Source: Prolixibacteraceae bacterium
GTDB taxonomy: Bacteria > Bacteroidota > Bacteroidia > Bacteroidales > Prolixibacteraceae
Direction: 5' to 3'
Length of the DNA: 64,000 nt
Assembly: GCA_019163175.1 (NCBI GenBank)
Contig: JAFLKN010000015.1
Coordinates: 471,552 to 535,551, forward strand
Shown piece by piece: positions 54,242-62,441 of the stretch; the first letter of the stretch is position 1; every line of letters starts with the position of its first letter. The position numbers were made by a program, and so were the translations under genes. The notes beneath the pieces are model-generated. The model did no database searches. It was not told the origin of the DNA and worked only from the letters and a program-made list of their open reading frames with translations.

Positions 54242-57212
54242 AAAGCGTTTCGTTGATCGTTTTAAAGAAAATATGCTCATCAATTGGTTTAGCGATGTAG
54301 GAATCGAAGCCATAGGCCAAAATGGTTTCGCGGTCTGTTGTCATCGCACTGGCAGTGAGTGCAACAATAGGAATGTGTTGCAAATTCGGATCGTTACGCA
54401 TCAATTTAAAAGCCTCGATACCATCCATATTGGGCAAAGCAATATCCATGAGAATGAGATTGGGTAGATACTTTTTTGCCATTGCAACTGCTTCGCGTCC
54501 ATCGATGGCTTCGAAAATTGTATAATTATCACCAAGAATTGCCTTCAAAGTAATCATGTTGTCGGCATTATCTTCAACCACGAGAACGACTGGTTTACCA
54601 TGGAATTTCTGTATTTTCCGTTCTGTTTTCGGCAATTCTTCAATTGGCAAAATGACCATTTTAGCTACTGCCTGTAACAGTTCAGCCCGGTTTACATCAC
54701 CTTTTTGGATGAGCTGATGGACATTGTTGTGCTTTAAAAACCTAAGTTCGTCTTTGGTAATATGTTTTGCGGTGAGCACAAGTACCGGTATTGCTGCAGT
54801 CGATTCGGCATTACGTAAAGTCTTTAGTACTTCGAAGCCATCTATTCCGGGCATCATCAAATCCAGGATCATGGCATCAGGAATGATGTTTCGGATGATC
54901 TCAAGAGCATCATCACCTTTGTTGGCAACTAAAATCTGATATCCAATTTCGGCTAAAATATCTTTCAACTGAATAATCGCAGGTTCACTATCATCAACAA
55001 TTAAAATCGTTTTTTCTGATCCTCCCAAAGAGTGTTTGGCCTGAATTTGTTGGTTTTCGGTTTTGAAATACGAATGAGTATCTGCAGGTGAAATCTTGTT
55101 TCCGTGATCATATTGCAACGGCAATGAAAGGGTAAATTCAGATCCTACTCCGGGTGTGCTTTTTACGGTGATTGTTCCTCCAAGCAAATTGGCATATTTT
55201 TTTGCTATGGCCAAGCCAAGGCCTGTACCTCCATATTTTCGTGAAGTACTGCCATCGGCCTGCCTGAACTCATCAAATATTTGCATCTGATGCTTCTCTG
55301 AGATACCAATACCACTGTCGGTAACCACAATATTGATGTTATTTTCCAATTGATTGACAATAATCTCAACTGTACCTTCATCAGTAAACTTGACAGCATT
55401 ACCAATCAAATTTTGAATAATATGCCGAAATTTATTTACGTCGCTGTTAATTGAAACCTTACAGTCGCCAGATACATTCAACAATTGAATGTTTTTTTTG
55501 TCAGCCTGAGGTTTGATCATGCTCGCCACATCGTCAACCAGTTGACAAACGTTAAACTTCGTAATTTCAATTTCCTCGCGACCTGCCTCAATCCGCGAAA
55601 TATCGAGAATGTCATTGATGAGCTCCAGTAGATGTTTCCCGTTTCTTTCAATCACTTCCAGATAGCTATATTCGTCGTCCGGAATCTGATTCTTCAATTT
55701 TCGGTGTAGAACACCCGAAAGCGCAATAACCGAATTGAGCGGTGTACGCAATTCGTGGCTCATGTTTGACAGGAAAGTACTTTTCAACTGATTCGCCTGA
55801 TCGAGTTGTTTCGCTTGCAGTTCGAGTTCTGTATTTTGCTCAGTGAGTTCGGCTGATTGAGCTGATAGTTCCGATTTTTGGGTTTCAAGTTCGCTATTTT
55901 GCTGTTCCAGTCTTTTCGAGAAATCTTTCAATTGGTGGAAAGCTAAAATTCCCTCAACCCTTGCACAAAGAGTAACATGAATGCGGTCGATCAACTGGAT
56001 AGCCAATTGACTGTATGCATTGACACTTGCCAGAGATATGATGGCGACAACCTCGTTATTCGCTAAAATTGGAAGGGTAATGATTTCGCGTGGAGTTAAC
56101 TTGCAGCTTACCGTGTGAAAAAGGAAGCGTGTATCTTCAGGAATGCTTTTGATGTGCTGAACCTTTCGGCTCGAAAGTACTGCGCCAAATTCACCTTCAA
56201 AATGATTTGCGGCAAACGATTGCCTTGCATTATCGTCAATTCCTATCGATTCGAAATGGTTAAAACTTCTTTTATCGCTGCTCAGCAAATAAATGGCTGC
56301 TATTTGCGAACCAGTATGCGCCGCCAGCGCATTAATTGTGGTTTGAAAGAACTTCTTTACATCATATTCGCTGGCCATCAAAGCTGCCAGATTTGTAACC
56401 TTTTCGTCTAAATTGAGCTTTTTCTGAATAGTATCTGCCAGGGTATTAAATGAATCGGACAAAACCCCAAACTCATTTTTTGATTGATAGCTGCACCTTG
56501 CATTTAAATCACCATGTTGGAACCGATGGGTAGCCTCAGTCAGTTCGTTTAGGGGTTTACGAATGTTGCGCAGAAGGATAACTATAGTCAGACCCGAAAG
56601 CAACAATATGCTTAAAACGATCAGGATTAGTTGCCTGTTAAGTTGATTGTTTAGCTCTTGTGATTTTGCAAATAATTCATCGGTCTTTTGGCGTGCGAAA
56701 TTGTCGATGACCTTGATCTTCGCCAACATTTGTTCCCTATAGTTGCCAACTGTTCCTAAAGGAAGAATACTTGCTTTCACTTTCTCTATTTCTCCTGAAA
56801 GTGCCAGTTTTGTATTCTCTTCGCGGGCAGTTTTCCAACTTACAAATGCATTGTAGGCTGCGTCAACATCGCTTGTTGGCCCCAGATACTGGGTTTTTAG
56901 TACTCCAAATTGCAAATGGGCATCGGCAGCAGCCAATTCCGTCAACTGAATGGCATCCTGCCTTTCTATTTCTGTTTTAGCAAGCATCAGGTCGCGCGTG
57001 GCTAAACGCATATTCAAAATATCAGCTTCAAGGGCGCCAATGGCTCTTCTTACTTTCAGCGGATGGTCATTCATGATTTCCCCCTGATCAGCGATTTTGC
57101 CGGACTGCTCGTACGAGACTACACCAAGCGTTACCACAAAAATTAGCATGGCCGCAAAGCCAAGCATGAGCTGCACTCCGATTTTTAGGTTTTTTATTTT
57201 CATTGTTATCAA
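54231..57212 (-). CDS. Membrane hybrid histidine kinase with HAMP, GAF and two receivers (993 aa)
   Basis: TM1 (about residues 11-33) and TM2 (about 195-217) enclose a periplasmic four-helix-bundle-like domain as in chemoreceptors (MITMKIKNLKIG start, LEADILNMRLATRDLMLAKT). A HAMP segment (RNIRKPLNELTEATHRFQHG), GAF (about 285-425), a long coiled coil of E/Q/L repeats, HisKA (TFLSNMSHELRTPLNSVIAL), HATPase_c (LIGNAVKFTDEGT, DSGIGISEK, GGTGLGLAIAKKYANLLGG) and two receivers (ILIVDDSEPAII with LDLMMPGIDG; VLVVEDNADNMI with MDIALPNMDG) follow. Both receivers keep the aspartate, but the first has IQKGD where the lysine is expected. It sits directly upstream of and overlaps the giant kinase gene, and 152 bp downstream of cheR on the same strand. 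Confidence 0.93.
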   Translation of the reverse strand: MITMKIKNLKIGVQLMLGFAAMLIFVVTLGVVSYEQSGKIADQGEIMNDHPLKVRRAIGALEADILNMRLATRDLMLAKTEIERQDAIQLTELAAADAHLQFGVLKTQYLGPTSDVDAAYNAFVSWKTAREENTKLALSGEIEKVKASILPLGTVGNYREQMLAKIKVIDNFARQKTDELFAKSQELNNQLNRQLILIVLSILLLSGLTIVILLRNIRKPLNELTEATHRFQHGDLNARCSYQSKNEFGVLSDSFNTLADTIQKKLNLDEKVTNLAALMASEYDVKKFFQTTINALAAHTGSQIAAIYLLSSDKRSFNHFESIGIDDNARQSFAANHFEGEFGAVLSSRKVQHIKSIPEDTRFLFHTVSCKLTPREIITLPILANNEVVAIISLASVNAYSQLAIQLIDRIHVTLCARVEGILAFHQLKDFSKRLEQQNSELETQKSELSAQSAELTEQNTELELQAKQLDQANQLKSTFLSNMSHELRTPLNSVIALSGVLHRKLKNQIPDDEYSYLEVIERNGKHLLELINDILDISRIEAGREEIEITKFNVCQLVDDVASMIKPQADKKNIQLLNVSGDCKVSINSDVNKFRHIIQNLIGNAVKFTDEGTVEIIVNQLENNINIVVTDSGIGISEKHQMQIFDEFRQADGSTSRKYGGTGLGLAIAKKYANLLGGTITVKSTPGVGSEFTLSLPLQYDHGNKISPADTHSYFKTENQQIQAKHSLGGSEKTILIVDDSEPAIIQLKDILAEIGYQILVANKGDDALEIIRNIIPDAMILDLMMPGIDGFEVLKTLRNAESTAAIPVLVLTAKHITKDELRFLKHNNVHQLIQKGDVNRAELLQAVAKMVILPIEELPKTERKIQKFHGKPVVLVVEDNADNMITLKAILGDNYTIFEAIDGREAVAMAKKYLPNLILMDIALPNMDGIEAFKLMRNDPNLQHIPIVALTASAMTTDRETILAYGFDSYIAKPIDEHIFFKTINETLYGN

Positions 57213-57262
57213 TTTGATATTTTATTTCGGCTAAAGCCGAGATTTGTCTGTTTCTCATTTCC

Positions 57263-57282
57263 CCCAGACCTTTAGGTCTGGG
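57263..57282. repeat. Perfect hairpin (REP-like) between cheR and the hybrid kinase gene
   Basis: A 20-nt palindrome with a 9-bp stem (CCCAGACCT and AGGTCTGGG) lies 51 bp before the hybrid kinase start. CGGCTAAAGCCG, 34 bp to the left, is another palindrome (57230-57241). It resembles intergenic REP-type sequences, but no second copy of this exact motif was noticed in the window. Confidence 0.4.
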
Positions 57283-57363
57283 CTATTCATAACCAATAAA
57301 TCGATAATTCCGCTTTATTTTATCCAGTGTCCTAACTATTGAGGCTGACCACTGCGACTGATT

Positions 57364-58191
57364 CTAGTTCTTCACAAATATCGATGCCGGAACCAGAAAT
57401 GGTCTGAATCCATTAAATAAATTTACAATCTGCTTTTCAGCTTCGCCAGTAATAAAAAAACCTCCGGGTTTTAATGCACGATAGATTTTCTGTAAAATGA
57501 ACTGCTGATATTCTGGCTCATAATAAAAAAGTACATTGCTGCACATGATCAAATCGAAATCGCCAAAAATGCTTACTGGTGGCGAACTCGAATCCTTGTC
57601 AAGCAAATCGTACTCCGAAAAATCGACCTGCTCTTTCAACTTATCCTCAATCACATAAGTTTCGCCGCTACAATTAAAATACTTTTGAGCATATTCGAGT
57701 TTGGTATTTTTCACCGCTTTGAAATCAAATAAACCTTTTCTGGCCACTTCAAGCTCTTTTATGGAATTGTCGGTAGCAAAGATTCTATACGAAACTGTGT
57801 TAAAATTGGAATGCCTAAAATTATCCAGCATCATGGCCAGCGAATAGGGTTCTTGCCCTGATGCGCATCCAGCTGACCAAATCCGAATTTCGGAGCCGTT
57901 GTGTTTTAATTTTTCATTGAAAATTTTTGGAAGAACAACATGCTCGAGAATGGAGAATGTCAATGGATTTCGAAAAAATTCGCTGTACGAATTGCTTAAC
58001 TGATTGACTAAACGGCTGGCTTCATCGGGTACTATGGCCATGTAATTCAGATAAGCCTCGAAATCTAGGCACGCGGTAGAAGACATTCTGAATTGAATGG
58101 ACTTTTCAAGAAACATGTGATCATACATGGAAACATCAAGAGCATATTTCTCTTTTAGCAGATGAATGTATTTTCCGAACTCTGTTTCCAT
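57364..58191 (-). CDS. CheR-type protein-glutamate methyltransferase
   Basis: A 275-residue SAM-dependent methyltransferase of the CheR family. The N-terminal helical domain (YDHMFLEKSIQFRMSST, LVNQLSNSYSEFFRNP) contacts receptors, and the Rossmann domain carries the SAM loop IWSAGCASGQEPYSLAM and CSNVLFYYEPEYQQFILQKI. In chemotaxis CheR methylates receptor glutamates. Here no CheB, CheA, CheW or ordinary receptor is present. The product may instead methylate a chemoreceptor-like part of the adjacent hybrid kinase, but that is an inference. It is transcribed towards the kinase genes, 152 bp upstream of the hybrid kinase start. Confidence 0.9.
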   Translation of the reverse strand: METEFGKYIHLLKEKYALDVSMYDHMFLEKSIQFRMSSTACLDFEAYLNYMAIVPDEASRLVNQLSNSYSEFFRNPLTFSILEHVVLPKIFNEKLKHNGSEIRIWSAGCASGQEPYSLAMMLDNFRHSNFNTVSYRIFATDNSIKELEVARKGLFDFKAVKNTKLEYAQKYFNCSGETYVIEDKLKEQVDFSEYDLLDKDSSSPPVSIFGDFDLIMCSNVLFYYEPEYQQFILQKIYRALKPGGFFITGEAEKQIVNLFNGFRPFLVPASIFVKN

Positions 58192-58428
58192 CTATACAAG
58201 GTATCTTGACTATCAATTAAGACCTAAAGTAGAAATTAATTTGAGTATTCTAATCAAATTTAAATATCATTCGTCTTTATAGGTTAAAAAGCATAAAACC
58301 ACTGGTTATTGCAATTAGTAAAAAAGCAGAACCACACGAAATAAGTTCATGTAGCCCTGCCTTCATTAAAATAAAAATCCACCCCTGATGTATTTTATTT
58401 ATTCAAATCTGATTGTTAAGATGACTTA

Positions 58429-59163
58429 TTATTCTGCCGGTTTTTCTTCTGTTTTACCACGACCAGTGCGTGAGGCAAGGGTTGTTTTGTAGTATTTAAT
58501 TTTTTCGTTAAGCTGGCCAACAAAACTAATTGCAGCAGGTTTTGCAACTCCCATTACTAGGGTTGCATTTACTATTTCTGCCATTTGCAGGTAAACCGGA
58601 TCAATCTGCAAGCGTACTGCCCTTACATCGCCACTCTCGCGACCAGCCAATTCGGCATTGCGTTCGTTAAAAACGGTTTGAAACTGATCGTTCTGGTTTT
58701 TTAGTTCGGAAACCCAGCGCTGAATGCCAACTTTGTTAACATGTTCGGCATTGGCCGCTAGCTGCAGGTCGGCAACCAGGTTCGATAGACCGGCACTTTC
58801 CTCGTTATACGATTTCGCGCGAAGATCTCCATACAGATCGATAATCCGACTTACAAACTCGGCGCTTTCGGCCTCAGCAGCCAAAGGACTGAGTATAGTT
58901 GCCTTTACCCTCAGCGAAATGGCGTTCCAGGTTTTGTCACGCAATTTGTCTAATTCTTCAATACTTTTTGATTTCATACTGCCGAGTTCAACCCGCATAG
59001 CCGCATCTTCGGCAGTAAGGGCAGTTTTAAACGCAGGATAGAGACTGTCGATACCAAGTTCCGACGCCTGATTGGTAACAATCAACTGATCAACATCGGT
59101 CATGAACTGAAAATGTTCGTTGTTGCGCATGCGCAAAAGCGCAATGTTTTCAAGTTTTTGCAT
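58429..59163 (-). CDS. Helical protein, DUF6261-like
   Basis: A 244-residue, mainly alpha-helical cytoplasmic protein (MQKLENIALLRMRNNEHFQFM start, chosen over 59211 because the extension has a different character). It resembles the DUF6261 family of Bacteroidota, whose function is unknown. Helices are amphipathic with many Ala, Glu and Lys, and the C-terminus is a lysine/arginine-rich tail (KTTLASRTGRGKTEEKPAE). It is 237 bp upstream of cheR on the same strand. No catalytic motif or membrane segment is visible. Confidence 0.65.
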   Translation of the reverse strand: MQKLENIALLRMRNNEHFQFMTDVDQLIVTNQASELGIDSLYPAFKTALTAEDAAMRVELGSMKSKSIEELDKLRDKTWNAISLRVKATILSPLAAEAESAEFVSRIIDLYGDLRAKSYNEESAGLSNLVADLQLAANAEHVNKVGIQRWVSELKNQNDQFQTVFNERNAELAGRESGDVRAVRLQIDPVYLQMAEIVNATLVMGVAKPAAISFVGQLNEKIKYYKTTLASRTGRGKTEEKPAE

Positions 59164-59671
59164 AAGGTGAAAAAATTTAAAATTAGTTAACGTAAGATAC
59201 TGCTTTTGCAACTAAAAGTCAAGTGCACAATAATAAAAATTATCAACTTAGTATGAAATATTCATTGATAATGAATCCATCAGCCTGTTTAAGCACAAGC
59301 CATCAATCGTAAATCAGTCCATCTTTTTGTTGGTGCACAAGATGCCACCGAAAGTTTATGGTGGGTGTTTGTACGTTTGCCAAGTATTGCCGTGAGTTGT
59401 GTTGGTGTATTTGCAATTGCGCAAAATATTGCCCGAATTACCCGACGGGTGTTTGTCGATCTACAAATTAAAGCCTTGAAACGAGCATTGCCGTACCAAT
59501 GCTTTTTCCTATTTTTACACGGCTTTCACCGGAGAAATCCCATAAAAAAAAAGCACAGCAAATAAAAACAGACAATAAAACGCTTTACACTGGTTTTTAA
59601 AATCCGATCATAGCATTTTGCTATTGTTCGCAAACCCGAAACATAGGAAGTAGATTAAAAATAATAATACA
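59164..59671. other. Gene-free region at the start of the accessory segment
   Basis: 508 bp, mostly AT-rich and without convincing coding. A short frame (59365-59565, plus) gives 66 residues of unusual composition and is not supported. It contains hairpin-forming stretches (for example CCACC-N10-GGTGG near 59346-59366 and ACCCGACGGGT near 59440-59450) and, at its right end, one copy of a 90-bp direct repeat. Confidence 0.5.
59560..59649 (+). repeat. 90-bp direct repeat, left copy
   Basis: It matches 60264-60353 at a constant offset of 704 bp with no indels. The shared core TAGCATTTTGCTATTGTTCG is identical and the outer parts are mostly similar with scattered changes. It ends 23 bp before the DUF4160 gene. 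Confidence 0.8.
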
Positions 59672-59929
59672 ATGCCTGAGATATCACGATTTTATGGACT
59701 AATTATATTGATGAACTTTAAAGACCATAATCCACCACATTTTCATGTGTGGTATGGTGATTTTAAAGCCATCGTAACCATAGATGATGGAATTGTAAAG
59801 GGAGAAATGCCACAACGAGCTTTGAAAATGATTTTTGAATGGTTAGAAATACACCGCGAAGAATTAATAGCCGACTGGCATTTGGCACAAAAAGGTGATG
59901 AATTATTTAAAATTGAACCTTTAAAGTAA
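59672..59929 (+). CDS. DUF4160 domain protein
   Basis: An 85-residue protein that begins MPEISRFYGLIILMNFKDHN and has the family core PPHFHVWYGDFKAIVTIDDG. The HFH segment and the clustered histidines and acidic residues are typical of DUF4160, a small family of unknown activity often found next to DUF2442 in mobile regions and sometimes predicted as a toxin-antitoxin pair. The downstream gene is six bases on, so the two form one unit. This pair lies between two copies of a direct repeat. Confidence 0.8.
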   Translation: MPEISRFYGLIILMNFKDHNPPHFHVWYGDFKAIVTIDDGIVKGEMPQRALKMIFEWLEIHREELIADWHLAQKGDELFKIEPLK

Positions 59930-59935
59930 TACAGT

Positions 59936-60223
59936 ATGTTTTTAGAAATAACACAAGCCAGTTATATCAATGATTTCAAATTAGCATTGAAATTCAACGA
60001 TGGTACAGAAACAACTGTGGATTTAGAAAATGAATTGAACGGAAGTGTTTTTACTCCATTAAAAGACAAAAGCAAATTCAAGAAATTTTCTATTGTCTTC
60101 AATACCATTGAGTGGGAAAACGGTGCCGATTTTGCACCGGAATATTTGTACGAGTTAGCAATATCACAACATCAAATGGCCAGCGAGCCAGGCAGTGAAT
60201 ATGGAATAAATAAGCAGCCTTGA
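59936..60223 (+). CDS. DUF2442 domain protein
   Basis: A 95-residue protein with a DUF2442 core (ASYINDFKLALKFNDGTETTVDLENELNGSVFTPLKD, then EWENGADFAPEYLYELA). These small beta-rich proteins occur beside DUF4160 in many bacteria, usually as the second gene of the pair. The role is not established. The 6-bp spacing to DUF4160 and the shared bracketing repeats support a two-gene cassette. No promoter-like motif was recognised upstream of the pair. Confidence 0.8.
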   Translation: MFLEITQASYINDFKLALKFNDGTETTVDLENELNGSVFTPLKDKSKFKKFSIVFNTIEWENGADFAPEYLYELAISQHQMASEPGSEYGINKQP

Positions 60224-60263
60224 TTAATTGAAAATACAAGAACCGATATAAAATAGAACATCA

Positions 60264-60353
60264 AAATAAAAACAGACAACATTAAGATTTAAAATAGTTT
60301 TTAAAATTCTAACATAGCATTTTGCTATTGTTCGCGCCTTCGAAACCTAGGAA
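60264..60353 (+). repeat. 90-bp direct repeat, right copy
   Basis: The second copy of the repeat at 59560-59649. Its right end (CGCCTTCGAAACCTAGGAA) doubles as the left arm of the long palindrome at 60335-60461. Confidence 0.8.
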
Positions 60354-60461
60354 ATTTCAATCAGCGAACGCCAAAAAGAATAAGTCAGCGAAATGCTCGC
60401 GCCAAACGGCGTGGGCTTTTCGACTTATCTTTTGGCGTGGGCTCCTAGGTCCCCGAAGGCG
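60335..60461. repeat. Long imperfect palindrome (about 127 nt) upstream of the type III R-M genes
   Basis: Nested inverted repeats: CGCCTTCG/CGAAGGCG (60335-60342 and 60454-60461), CCTAGGA/TCCTAGG (60346-60352 and 60443-60449), ACGCCAAAAAGAATAAGTC against GACTTATCTTTTGGCGT (60368-60386 and 60422-60438) and a terminal stem GCTCGCGCC/GGCGTGGGC (60395-60403 and 60408-60416) with a 4-nt loop. A competing stem GCGTGG/CCACGC (60435-60440 and 60475-60480) is followed by seven T. The base composition is more G/C-rich than the flanks. Confidence 0.75.
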
Positions 60462-60533
60462 GGTAAGGCGGGGTCCACGCTTTTTTTGTGGGTTTATCTT
60501 ACCTGAACTCTAGCTGGATGCGCTACCAGCGCA

Positions 60534-62438
60534 ATGAACAAACCCGAACTGATCCAAAAAATAAAGCAACTCGACGGACTTACCGATAGCGAACGTTCTG
60601 AATTGATAGAACTGATTAACACCAAAAAGAAATACGGCTTGGTTTGGGAAGATAAACCCGAAGATGCGGAAGAATTGCTGCGCACACAATTACCCTTATT
60701 GCGCGAGGTTGTTGAACGAAGAATACAAGCCTCCCCCGACCCCTCCGAAGGAGGGGAGAAAAAAGCTTTGCAAACGATAAAACCATCGACACAAAATCTG
60801 CAAACATCTCTATTCGAAATCGAAGCTCTCGAACAAAGCGGTTCTTCCTCCTCCCCTTTGGGGAGGTTGGGTGGGGCTTCTCCAAACCATATCCTAATCG
60901 AAGGCGACAACCTCCATGCCCTTACCGCCCTCACATTTACCCACGAAGGCAAAGTTGATGTCATTTACATTGACCCACCCTACAACACCGGCAACAAAGA
61001 TTTTAAATACAACGATAGCTTTGTTGATAAAGAGGACAGCTACCGACACAGCAAATGGCTTTCGTTTATGAATAAACGATTGAGAATTGCTAAACGACTA
61101 CTAAGCGAAAAGGGAGTGATTTACATTTCAATTGACGATAATGAACAGGCACAGTTGAAGATGCTTTGTGATAAAGTTTTTGGTGAGCAAAACTTTATAG
61201 CAATAAATGTGTGGGAAAAGATACACAGTACAAAAAATGATGCCAAATTCCTATCGGTAAACCATGAATATCTTGCATTGTATTCGAATCAAATTGACAA
61301 TATTTCAATCAATTTACTTGAGAGAACAGATGAAATGAATGCGCGGTACAAGAATCCTGATGCCGATTTTAGAGGACCTTGGCAATCTGGCGACTTAGTT
61401 GCTAACGAGATTCGTAAAGATGGTAATTACAATGTAATTAGCCCGAAAACGGGAAAGAGATTTAATGTTCCTTCAGGAAAACACTGGGTTTACTCACAGG
61501 AAAACATGCGCCAAATGATAAGCGAAAATAGAATTTGGTTTGGTAAAGATGGCAACGCTTTCCCACGTAAGAAAAGATTTTTAAACGAAGTTAATGACGG
61601 AAAAAAAGGAAGCACTTTATGGAAAAGTGATGAAGTTGGACATAATCAGGAGGCAAAAAGAAGTTTATTGGAGTTTTTTGAACAATCTGAAAATTTATTC
61701 TCAACCCCAAAACCTGTTAGACTGATTGAAAGAGTTTTGAAGTTATCATCTCAAAAAAAATCTTTAATCCTTGACTTTTTTGCAGGTTCCGGCACCACCC
61801 TTCATGCCACGATGCAATTAAATGCCGAGGATGGAGGCACACGGCAGTGTATTTTGGTAACCAACAACGAAAACAACATTTGCGAAGAAGTTACTTATGA
61901 GCGCAACCGCCGGGTGATTCAGGGCTACAACAATAGCAAAGGAGAAAGAGTACAAGGCTTAAGCAACAACAATTTAAGGTATTACCAAATGGAGTTTGTA
62001 CCCAGTGCAAAAACGGAGCTTAATCGCCGCCGACTCACTCAATTGTCAACCGAATTGCTCCAGATCAAAGAAGATTGTTATACTGAAATAACCGAAGTAG
62101 AAGGGTTCGACCGGAAACGTTGCAGCATCCACACCAACGAATGCGGTAAATACCTGATCGTAATTTATTACAGCCGTACCCAGATTGAAGTAACCGAACA
62201 ACTCTGCGGCTGGATTGCATCGCGAACCGATATAACAGAAAAGGTAAAAATTTATGGTTTCAGCAGTGAACCAGAAGTGCTGGCCGACGATTTTTATGAA
62301 GTAGCTGACCGGATTTCTGCCGTGCCTCTGCCCGATGCCATTTACAATGCCTACCGCGCCACCTTCCGCACACTGAAATTAGATAAGAAACCACCCGTAC
62401 AGACTTTGCCTGCAACCTCACAATCCGAAGAAAACTAA
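60534..62438 (+). CDS. Type III restriction-modification DNA methyltransferase (Mod)
   Basis: A 634-residue beta-class N6-adenine (or N4-cytosine) methyltransferase. The catalytic motif DPPY is at residues 147-150, followed by NTGNKDFKYNDSFVDKEDSYRHSKW, and the SAM motif FAGSGTT is at 416-422, so motif IV precedes motif I as in type III Mod proteins. The target-recognition part lies between. The N-terminus (MNKPELIQKIKQLDGLTDSE through YGLVWEDKPEDAEELL) is standard. Residues about 65-116 are an insertion between that region and NHILIEGDN, encoded by two inverted REP-like elements. The res gene follows 3 bp after the stop, so they are co-transcribed. The recognition sequence cannot be read from the protein. 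Confidence 0.9.
   Translation: MNKPELIQKIKQLDGLTDSERSELIELINTKKKYGLVWEDKPEDAEELLRTQLPLLREVVERRIQASPDPSEGGEKKALQTIKPSTQNLQTSLFEIEALEQSGSSSSPLGRLGGASPNHILIEGDNLHALTALTFTHEGKVDVIYIDPPYNTGNKDFKYNDSFVDKEDSYRHSKWLSFMNKRLRIAKRLLSEKGVIYISIDDNEQAQLKMLCDKVFGEQNFIAINVWEKIHSTKNDAKFLSVNHEYLALYSNQIDNISINLLERTDEMNARYKNPDADFRGPWQSGDLVANEIRKDGNYNVISPKTGKRFNVPSGKHWVYSQENMRQMISENRIWFGKDGNAFPRKKRFLNEVNDGKKGSTLWKSDEVGHNQEAKRSLLEFFEQSENLFSTPKPVRLIERVLKLSSQKKSLILDFFAGSGTTLHATMQLNAEDGGTRQCILVTNNENNICEEVTYERNRRVIQGYNNSKGERVQGLSNNNLRYYQMEFVPSAKTELNRRRLTQLSTELLQIKEDCYTEITEVEGFDRKRCSIHTNECGKYLIVIYYSRTQIEVTEQLCGWIASRTDITEKVKIYGFSSEPEVLADDFYEVADRISAVPLPDAIYNAYRATFRTLKLDKKPPVQTLPATSQSEEN
60727..60764 (+). repeat. REP-like element, forward copy, inside mod
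   Basis: A 38-nt G/C-rich element (AAGCCTCCCCCGACCCCTCC then GAAGGAGGGGAG) with an internal palindrome. It is translated as part of mod (ASPDPSEGGEKK). The inverted partner is at 60842-60879. Confidence 0.75.
60842..60879 (-). repeat. REP-like element, inverted copy, inside mod
   Basis: Read on the minus strand it begins AAGCCCCACCCAACCTCCCC and ends AAAGGGGAGGAGGAAGAA, aligned with the forward copy over its whole 38 nt. It is translated on the plus strand as SSSSPLGRLGGAS. The two copies and the 77-nt spacer span 153 nt, exactly 51 codons. Confidence 0.75.
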
Positions 62439-62441
62439 ACT

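Noticed and set aside
59365..59565. 66-residue plus-strand frame in the accessory segment
   Set aside because: The composition is odd (many Arg, Ile and Phe, basic tail), it has no recognisable domain, no promoter box, and it ends inside a repeat. It is more likely non-coding.
59672..60223. DUF4160/DUF2442 as a proven toxin-antitoxin system
   Set aside because: The pairing is common, but no toxicity evidence is visible in the sequence, so it was listed as a gene pair of unknown role.
60335..60461. Long palindrome as a CRISPR repeat or integron attC site
   Set aside because: There are no regularly spaced repeats with unique spacers and no integrase gene in the window, so neither label is supported.
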